Shown here: piece after piece, positions 58,112-64,000 of the stretch
Position numbering within the stretch: the first letter of the stretch is position 1
How the letters are laid out: each line of letters begins with the position of its first letter
Source: Nocardia iowensis
GTDB taxonomy: Bacteria; Actinomycetota; Actinomycetes; Mycobacteriales; Mycobacteriaceae
DNA length: 64,000 bases
Reading direction: 5' to 3'
Assembly (NCBI RefSeq): GCF_019222765.1
Contig: NZ_CP078145.1
Location: 1 to 64,000 of the forward strand
Program-made: the position numbers and the translations under genes
The notes under the pieces: generated by a model
What the model was told of the DNA's origin: nothing
Databases searched by the model: none
The model's input: the letters and a program-made list of their open reading frames with translations, nothing else

Positions 58112-61100
58112 ATGACGCAACTTCCTGGCCACAGGTCACCTGGACCCATCGGGCTCTACGACCCGGCGAACGAACACGACGCCTGCGGCGTCGCCTTCGT
58201 CGTCGACATGCACGGCCGCCGCAGCCGCGACATCGTCGACAAGGCTATTACGGCTCTGTTGAACCTGGAGCACCGTGGTGCCGCAGGTGCCGAACCCAAC
58301 AGTGGCGACGGCGCGGGCATCCTGATCCAGGTCCCGGACCGGTTCTTCCGCGCCATCGTGGACTTCGAGTTGCCGCCGGAAGGCTCCTACGCCACCGGTA
58401 TCGCCTTCTTGCCGCAGGCCAGGCGCGAGGCCGCTCGCGCCGCCTACGGCGTGGAGAAGATCGTCAAGGAAGAGGGCCTCGAGGTCTACGGCTGGCGTGA
58501 TGTGCCGATCGACGAGTCATCGCTCGGCGCGCTGGCCCGCGACGCCATGCCGACATTCCGGCAGATCTTCATCGGCTCTCCGAGGGGTGCGGCCGAGGAA
58601 CTGTCCGGACTGGACCTGGAGCGCCGCGCGTACGTCATCCGCAAGCGGGTCGAGCACGAGCTCGGCAAGGCGGGCCCCGGCGAGGGCACGGTCGGCAAGG
58701 AGTCGGTGTACTTCCCGAGCCTGTCCGGCCAGACCTTCGTCTACAAGGGCATGTTCACCACGCCCCAGCTGCGCGCGTTCTACCTGGACCTGCAGGACGG
58801 CCGGGTGGAGTCCGCCCTCGGCATCGTGCACTCGCGCTTCTCCACCAACACTTTCCCGTCCTGGCCGCTGGCGCATCCGTTCCGCCGGGTCGCGCACAAC
58901 GGTGAGATCAACACCGTCACCGGCAACGAGAACTGGATGCGGGCCCGCGAGGCGCTGCTGCGTTCGGACATCTTCGGCACCGACTCCGCGGGCAACAACC
59001 GGCTGGAGAAGATCTTCCCGGTCTGTACCCCGGGGGCGAGCGATACCGCGCGCTTCGACGAGGTGCTGGAACTGCTGCACCTGGGCGGGCGCAGCTTGCC
59101 GCACGCGGTGCTGATGATGATCCCCGAGGCGTGGGAACGCAACGAGACGATGGATCAGCGGCGTCGCGCCTTCTACGAGTACCACTCGATGCTGATGGAG
59201 CCGTGGGACGGCCCCGCTTCGGTGTGCTTCTCCGACGGCACCGTCGTCGGCGCCGTGCTCGACCGCAACGGCCTGCGCCCGAGCCGCATCTGGATCACCG
59301 ACGACGGCCTCGTCGTGATGGCGTCCGAGGTCGGCGTGCTCGACATCGATCCGTCCAAGGTGGTCCGCAAGGTTCGACTACAACCCGGCCGCATGTTCCT
59401 GGTCGACACCTCGCAGGGCCGCATCGTCGGCGATGACGAGCTGAAGACCCAACTTGCGGCCGAGCACCCGTACCAGGAATGGCTGGACGCGGGTGTGACC
59501 AAGCTCGAGGATCTGCCCGACCGCCCGCACGTGCACATGTCGCACGACCGGGTGCTGATCCGCCAGCAGATTTTCGGATACACCAACGAAGAACTGAACC
59601 TGCTGATCTCGCCGATGGCCAAGACCGGCGGCGAAGCGCTCGGCTCGATGGGCACCGACACCCCGATCGCGGTGCTCTCGTCGCGGCCCCGGTTGTTGTT
59701 CGACTACTTCTCCCAGTTGTTCGCGCAGGTCACCAACCCGCCGCTGGACGCGATCCGGGAAGAAGTGGTGACCAGCCTGCGCCGGGCCATCGGCCCCGAG
59801 GCCGACCTGATGCACCCCGGCCCCGAGTCGTGCAAGCAGATCGCGATCGAATCGCCGATCATCGACAACGACCAGCTGGCCAAGCTGGTGCACATCAACG
59901 ACGACGGCTCGCAGCCCGAGCTGCGTTCGGTGATCGTGCGCGGCCTGTACCCGGTTGCCAAGGGCGGCAAGGGACTTCGCAAGGCGCTCAAGGCGATCAA
60001 CACCCAGGTGTCGGCCGCCATCGACGGCGGCGCGCGGATCGTCGTGCTGTCCGATCGGGAGTCCAACGAGAAGCTGGCGCCGATTCCGTCGCTACTGCTG
60101 ACCGCGTCGGTGCACCACCACCTCGTCCGCGAGCGCACCCGCACCATGGTCGGCCTGGTCGTCGAGGCCGGTGACGCCCGCGAGGTGCACCACATGGCCA
60201 TGCTGGTCGGCTTCGGCGCGGCCGCGATCAACCCGTACATGGCCTTCGAGACCATCGAGGACATGCTCGAGCGCGGCGCGCTCGAAATGCCGGGCAGCAC
60301 CGGCGATCACGCCGAGGACTTCCGCAAGGCGGTCGCCAACTACAACAAGGCCGCCAGCAAGGGCGTGCTGAAGGTGATGTCCAAGATGGGCATCTCCACG
60401 CTGGCCTCCTACACCGGCGCGCAGCTGTTCCAGGTGATCGGCCTGTCCCAGGAACTGGCCGACGAGTACTTCACCGGCCTGCGCTCGCACCTGGACGGCA
60501 TCGGCCTCGAGGACATCGCCGCCGACGTCGCCGAGCGGCACCGGGTCGCGTTCCTGGAGAACCGCAACGAGCGCGCGCATCGCGAGCTCGAGGTCGGCGG
60601 CGAGTACCAGTGGCGGCGCGAGGGTGAGTACCACCTGTTCAACCCGGACACCGTGTTCAAGCTGCAGCACGCGACCCGCACCGGTCAGTACTCCATCTTC
60701 AAGGAGTACACCAAGATGGTCGACGACCAGACCGAGCGGCTCGCCTCGCTGCGCGGCCTGTTCAAGTTCAAGAAGGAGCGCGCGTCCATCCCGATCGACG
60801 AGGTCGAGCCCGCCTCGGAGATCGTGAAGCGGTTCTCCACCGGCGCGATGAGCTACGGCTCCATCTCGGCCGAGGCGCACGAAACCCTTGCCGTCGCGAT
60901 GAACCGCCTCGGCGGACGGTCGAACTCGGGTGAGGGCGGCGAATCCCCGGCGCGTTTCGAGCCGGAGGAGAACGGCGACTGGCGGCGCAGCGCGATCAAG
61001 CAGGTGGCCTCCGGCCGCTTCGGCGTGACCGCGCACTACCTGACCAACTGCACCGACATCCAGATCAAGATGGCGCAGGGGGCGAAGCCCGGTGAGGGCG

Positions 61101-62761
61101 GCCAACTTCCGGCGCACAAGGTGTACCCGTGGGTCGCCGAGGTGCGGCACTCGACGCCGGGTGTCGGCCTGATCTCGCCGCCGCCGCACCACGACATCTA
61201 CTCCATCGAGGATCTGGCGCAGCTGATCCACGACCTGAAGAACGCGAACCCGCAGGCGCGGATTCACGTGAAACTTGTTGCGGAGCCCGGTGTCGGCACG
61301 GTCGCGGCCGGTGTGTCCAAGGCGCACGCGGACGTGGTGCTGATCTCCGGTCACGACGGCGGCACCGGTGCCTCGCCGCTGACCTCGCTCAAGCACGCGG
61401 GTGGTCCGTGGGAGCTCGGCCTGGCCGAGACCCAGCAGACGTTGCTGCTCAACGGACTTCGTGACCGCATCGTCGTGCAGGTGGACGGTCAGATGAAGAC
61501 CGGCCGCGACGTGATGGTCGCCGCGCTGCTCGGCGCCGAGGAATTCGGTTTCGCCACCGCGCCTTTGGTGGTCTCGGGCTGCATCATGATGCGGGTCTGC
61601 CACCTCGACACCTGCCCCGTCGGTGTCGCGACGCAGAACCCGGTGCTGCGCGAACGCTTCACCGGCAAGCCGGAATTCGTCGAGAACTTCATGCTGTTCA
61701 TCGCCGAAGAGGTCCGGGAACTGCTGGCGCAGTTGGGTTTCCGCACGCTGGACGAGGCCATCGGCCGGGTCGACCTGCTCGACACCGCCAAGGCCAAGCA
61801 GCACTGGAAGGCCAGCAAGCTGGACCTGTCGCCGATCCTCGACGATGTCGAGACCGCGTTCATGTACCAGGACCGGCGCTGTACCAAGACGCAGGACCAT
61901 GGCCTGGACAAGGCGCTGGACCAGCAGCTGATCACGCAGAGCCGGGACGCGCTCGAGCGGGGCCAGGCGGTGAAGTTCGAAACCAAGATCACGAACGTGA
62001 ACCGCACCGTCGGCACCATGCTCGGTCACGAGGTGACCAAGCTCTACGGTGGCGCGGGCCTGCCCGACGACACCATCGACATCACCTTCACCGGCTCGGC
62101 GGGCAACAGCTTCGGCGCCTTCGTGCCCGCTGGCATCACGCTGCGGGTGCAGGGTGACGCGAACGACTATGTCGGCAAGGGGCTTTCCGGCGGCCACCTG
62201 GTGGTGCGCCCGTCGCTGAACGCACCGGCCGAGTTCGTGGCGGAAGAGAACATCATCGCGGGCAACGTGATCCTGTTCGGCGCCACCAACGGCAAGGCGT
62301 TCATCCGCGGCGTGGTCGGCGAGCGCTTCGCCGTCCGCAACTCGGGCGCCCTCGCGGTGGTCGAGGGTGTCGGCGACCACGGTCTGGAGTACATGACCGG
62401 TGGCCGGGTCGTCATCCTCGGTGAGACCGGCCGTAACTTCGGTGCCGGTATGTCCGGCGGTGTCGCGTTCGTCTACAACCCGAACGGCACCTTCGAGGCC
62501 AAGCTCAACCCCGAGCAGGCCGATGCCGTCGAGCAGCTGTCCGGTGACGACTTCACCTGGCTGCGCGACATCATCACCCAGCACCGTGATCAGACGGGTT
62601 CCGCTGTCGCCGAACGCATTCTGGGCGATTGGTCGCAGCAGGTGAACCACTTCGTCAAGGTCATGCCGCGCGAATACAAGAAGGTTTTGCTCGCCATCTC
62701 CGAAGCTGAGAAGAGCGGCAAGGACGTGGACGAGGCGATTATGGAGGCCGCTCGTGGCTGA
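58112..62761 (+). CDS. gltB: Glutamate synthase (NADPH) large subunit
   Basis: A 1549-residue GOGAT large subunit; with GltD it makes glutamate from glutamine and 2-oxoglutarate. The N-terminal Ntn amidotransferase needs removal of a 24-residue propeptide to expose Cys25 (DACGVAFV). A central domain follows, then the FMN-binding synthase domain from about residue 860, with ALAGGRS-like [11 protein letters not shown] and [10 protein letters not shown]. The 3Fe-4S cysteines are in [18 protein letters not shown]. The C-terminal glycine-rich beta-helix starts near 1290. ATG at 58112 has AAGGCAGAGG upstream. It contains a parS-like site and overlaps gltD by eight bases. Confidence 0.97.
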   Translation: MTQLPGHRSPGPIGLYDPANEHDACGVAFVVDMHGRRSRDIVDKAITALLNLEHRGAAGAEPNSGDGAGILIQVPDRFFRAIVDFELPPEGSYATGIAFLPQARREAARAAYGVEKIVKEEGLEVYGWRDVPIDESSLGALARDAMPTFRQIFIGSPRGAAEELSGLDLERRAYVIRKRVEHELGKAGPGEGTVGKESVYFPSLSGQTFVYKGMFTTPQLRAFYLDLQDGRVESALGIVHSRFSTNTFPSWPLAHPFRRVAHNGEINTVTGNENWMRAREALLRSDIFGTDSAGNNRLEKIFPVCTPGASDTARFDEVLELLHLGGRSLPHAVLMMIPEAWERNETMDQRRRAFYEYHSMLMEPWDGPASVCFSDGTVVGAVLDRNGLRPSRIWITDDGLVVMASEVGVLDIDPSKVVRKVRLQPGRMFLVDTSQGRIVGDDELKTQLAAEHPYQEWLDAGVTKLEDLPDRPHVHMSHDRVLIRQQIFGYTNEELNLLISPMAKTGGEALGSMGTDTPIAVLSSRPRLLFDYFSQLFAQVTNPPLDAIREEVVTSLRRAIGPEADLMHPGPESCKQIAIESPIIDNDQLAKLVHINDDGSQPELRSVIVRGLYPVAKGGKGLRKALKAINTQVSAAIDGGARIVVLSDRESNEKLAPIPSLLLTASVHHHLVRERTRTMVGLVVEAGDAREVHHMAMLVGFGAAAINPYMAFETIEDMLERGALEMPGSTGDHAEDFRKAVANYNKAASKGVLKVMSKMGISTLASYTGAQLFQVIGLSQELADEYFTGLRSHLDGIGLEDIAADVAERHRVAFLENRNERAHRELEVGGEYQWRREGEYHLFNPDTVFKLQHATRTGQYSIFKEYTKMVDDQTERLASLRGLFKFKKERASIPIDEVEPASEIVKRFSTGAMSYGSISAEAHETLAVAMNRLGGRSNSGEGGESPARFEPEENGDWRRSAIKQVASGRFGVTAHYLTNCTDIQIKMAQGAKPGEGGQLPAHKVYPWVAEVRHSTPGVGLISPPPHHDIYSIEDLAQLIHDLKNANPQARIHVKLVAEPGVGTVAAGVSKAHADVVLISGHDGGTGASPLTSLKHAGGPWELGLAETQQTLLLNGLRDRIVVQVDGQMKTGRDVMVAALLGAEEFGFATAPLVVSGCIMMRVCHLDTCPVGVATQNPVLRERFTGKPEFVENFMLFIAEEVRELLAQLGFRTLDEAIGRVDLLDTAKAKQHWKASKLDLSPILDDVETAFMYQDRRCTKTQDHGLDKALDQQLITQSRDALERGQAVKFETKITNVNRTVGTMLGHEVTKLYGGAGLPDDTIDITFTGSAGNSFGAFVPAGITLRVQGDANDYVGKGLSGGHLVVRPSLNAPAEFVAEENIIAGNVILFGATNGKAFIRGVVGERFAVRNSGALAVVEGVGDHGLEYMTGGRVVILGETGRNFGAGMSGGVAFVYNPNGTFEAKLNPEQADAVEQLSGDDFTWLRDIITQHRDQTGSAVAERILGDWSQQVNHFVKVMPREYKKVLLAISEAEKSGKDVDEAIMEAARG
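61261..61274. promoter_or_regulatory. parS: parS-like ParB binding site 3, inside gltB
   Basis: GATTCACGTGAAAC matches GTTTCACGTGAAAC at 13 of 14 positions. It lies in the gltB synthase domain, where the codons read IHVK. Confidence 0.7.
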
Positions 62762-64000
62762 CCCACAGGGATTTTTGAAGCACACCACCCGAGAGCTGCC
62801 GACCCGTCGGCCGGTTCCGCTGCGGCTGATGGACTGGAAAGAGGTCTACGAGCAGGGGTATCCGAAGGAGACCCTGCAGCGTCAGGCCAGCCGGTGCATG
62901 GACTGCGGTATCCCGTTCTGCCACAACGGCTGTCCGCTGGGCAACCTGATCCCCGAGTGGAACGACCTGGTCTACAAGGGGCAGTGGCGCGAAGGCATCG
63001 ACCGGCTGCACGCGACCAACAACTTCCCGGAGTTCACCGGGCGGTTGTGCCCGGCGCCGTGCGAGGCGTCCTGTGTCCTCGGCATCAACCAGGACCCGGT
63101 GACCATCAAGCAGGTCGAGGTCGACCTGATCGAGAACGCCTTCGACGAGGGCTGGGTGACCCCGGTCTACCCGACCCGCCTGACCGGCAAGCGGGTCGCC
63201 GTCGTCGGCTCCGGTCCCGCCGGACTCGCCGCGGCACAGCAGCTCACCCGGGCCGGCCACACCGTCACCGTGTTCGAGCGGGCCGACCGCATCGGCGGGC
63301 TGCTGCGCTACGGCATCCCGGAATTCAAGATGGAGAAGCGCTTCATCGACCGCCGTCTCGCGCAGATGGAGGCCGAGGGCACCATCTTCAAGACCGGTGT
63401 CAACGTCGGTGTCGACATCTCCGCCGAGCAGCTGCGCGAAACCTACGACGCGGTCGTGCTGTCCGGCGGCGCCACCCTGGCGCGCGACCTGCCGATCCCG
63501 GGCCGCGAACTCGACGGCATCCACCAGGCCATGGAGTTCCTGCCGTGGGCCAATCGGGTGCAGCTCGGCGACGACGTCACCGATGAGAACGGCCTGCCGC
63601 CCATCCATGCCAAGGGCAAGAAGGTCATCATCATCGGCGGCGGCGACACCGGCGCCGACTGCCTCGGCACCTCGCACCGGCAGGGCGCCGCGAGCGTCCA
63701 CCAGTTCGAGATCATGCCGCGCCCGCCGGAAGAGCGTGCCGCCTCCACCCCGTGGCCGACCTACCCGCTCATGTACCGGGTGTCCTCGGCGCACGAAGAA
63801 GGCGGCGAGCGGGTGTTCTCGGTGAACACCGAGCGTTTCGTCGGCGCGGACGGCAAGGTCACCGGCCTGCAGGCGCACGAGGTCACGATGGTCAACGGCC
63901 GCTTCGAGAAGGTCGACGGCACCGACTTCACCCTCGACGCCGACCTCGTTCTGCTCGCCATGGGCTTCACCGGACCGGAAAAGCCGGGCCTGCTCGAAGA
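62754..64000 (+). CDS. gltD: Glutamate synthase small subunit (partial)
   Basis: The first 415 codons of GltD, cut off by the window end; the family is about 480 residues. It passes electrons from NADPH through FAD and Fe-S clusters to GltB. The N-terminal 4Fe-4S cysteines are in [18 protein letters not shown] and in [13 protein letters not shown]. The FAD-binding [10 protein letters not shown] is near residue 150, and the NADPH-binding [11 protein letters not shown] is near 300. GTG at 62754 ([16 protein letters not shown]) overlaps the gltB stop by eight bases, so translation is coupled. Confidence 0.96.
   Translation, partial: MADPQGFLKHTTRELPTRRPVPLRLMDWKEVYEQGYPKETLQRQASRCMDCGIPFCHNGCPLGNLIPEWNDLVYKGQWREGIDRLHATNNFPEFTGRLCPAPCEASCVLGINQDPVTIKQVEVDLIENAFDEGWVTPVYPTRLTGKRVAVVGSGPAGLAAAQQLTRAGHTVTVFERADRIGGLLRYGIPEFKMEKRFIDRRLAQMEAEGTIFKTGVNVGVDISAEQLRETYDAVVLSGGATLARDLPIPGRELDGIHQAMEFLPWANRVQLGDDVTDENGLPPIHAKGKKVIIIGGGDTGADCLGTSHRQGAASVHQFEIMPRPPEERAASTPWPTYPLMYRVSSAHEEGGERVFSVNTERFVGADGKVTGLQAHEVTMVNGRFEKVDGTDFTLDADLVLLAMGFTGPEKPGLLE

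Noticed and set aside
60092..62788. Open frame of about 900 codons antisense to gltB
   Set aside because: Same GC-rich shadow effect; gltB with intact motifs explains the region.

Overview
The window opens at the first base of dnaA and reads outward from a chromosomal replication origin. GC is high and codons mostly end in G or C. The order dnaA-dnaN-recF-dciA-gyrB-gyrA-DUF3566-tRNA-Ile-DLW39-tRNA-Ala, the later crgA-pabA block and the inverted fhaA-fhaB-pstP-rodA-pbpA-pknA-pknB cluster are those of Mycobacteriales. Gene content and GC best fit Nocardia or a close relative; the genus is an inference.

Layout. 1-11.3 kb: replication core, with an 875-bp dnaA-dnaN origin interval full of DnaA-box-like sites and CTCGAG palindromes. 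11.4-13.1 kb: DUF3566 membrane protein, two tRNAs and a 35-residue DLW-39 peptide. 13.1-19.4 kb: an accessory stretch with two minus-strand genes (hypothetical and YoaK-like), an SDR remnant coupled to a flavin-type oxidase, a frameshifted acyl-CoA dehydrogenase, an ABC ATPase without its permease and a shortened CwsA-like gene. 19.5-24.4 kb: ppiA, rhomboid protease, PH-domain protein, crgA, pabA/trpG, an inverted-order RibD-like fusion and a CBS protein. 24.5-34.4 kb: the cell-wall growth and Ser/Thr kinase operon on the minus strand, whose genes mostly overlap by 1-4 bases. 34.7-42.0 kb: tRNA-Leu, an alpha/beta hydrolase, a secreted lipase, a divergent ene-reductase/SDR pair under two KstR-like operators, a methyltransferase and a secreted propeller-like protein. 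42.0-43.4 kb: a gene-free 1.3 kb dense in DnaA-box-like motifs. 43.4-50.5 kb: SpoIIM/RDD divergent pair and the MoxR-DUF58-DUF4129 membrane operon with an adenosine deaminase homologue. 50.6-56.4 kb: TetR/MFS pair with palindromic operators, a membrane class III adenylate cyclase and a DUF4407 protein. 56.6-64.0 kb: secreted chorismate mutase, a long leader with a minimal upstream ORF, gltB and the 5' part of gltD.

The most interesting signals are not genes: (i) DnaA-box-like sites together with CTCGAG at three places (origin, upstream of the PH-domain gene, and 42-43 kb), two of which share an exact 16-mer; (ii) three parS-like sites, one inside gltB; (iii) paired KstR-like operators over a promoter that would give a leaderless SDR transcript; (iv) the gltB leader; (v) a codon-usage mosaic in gyrB. 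All calls come from reading the sequence; no database search was run.
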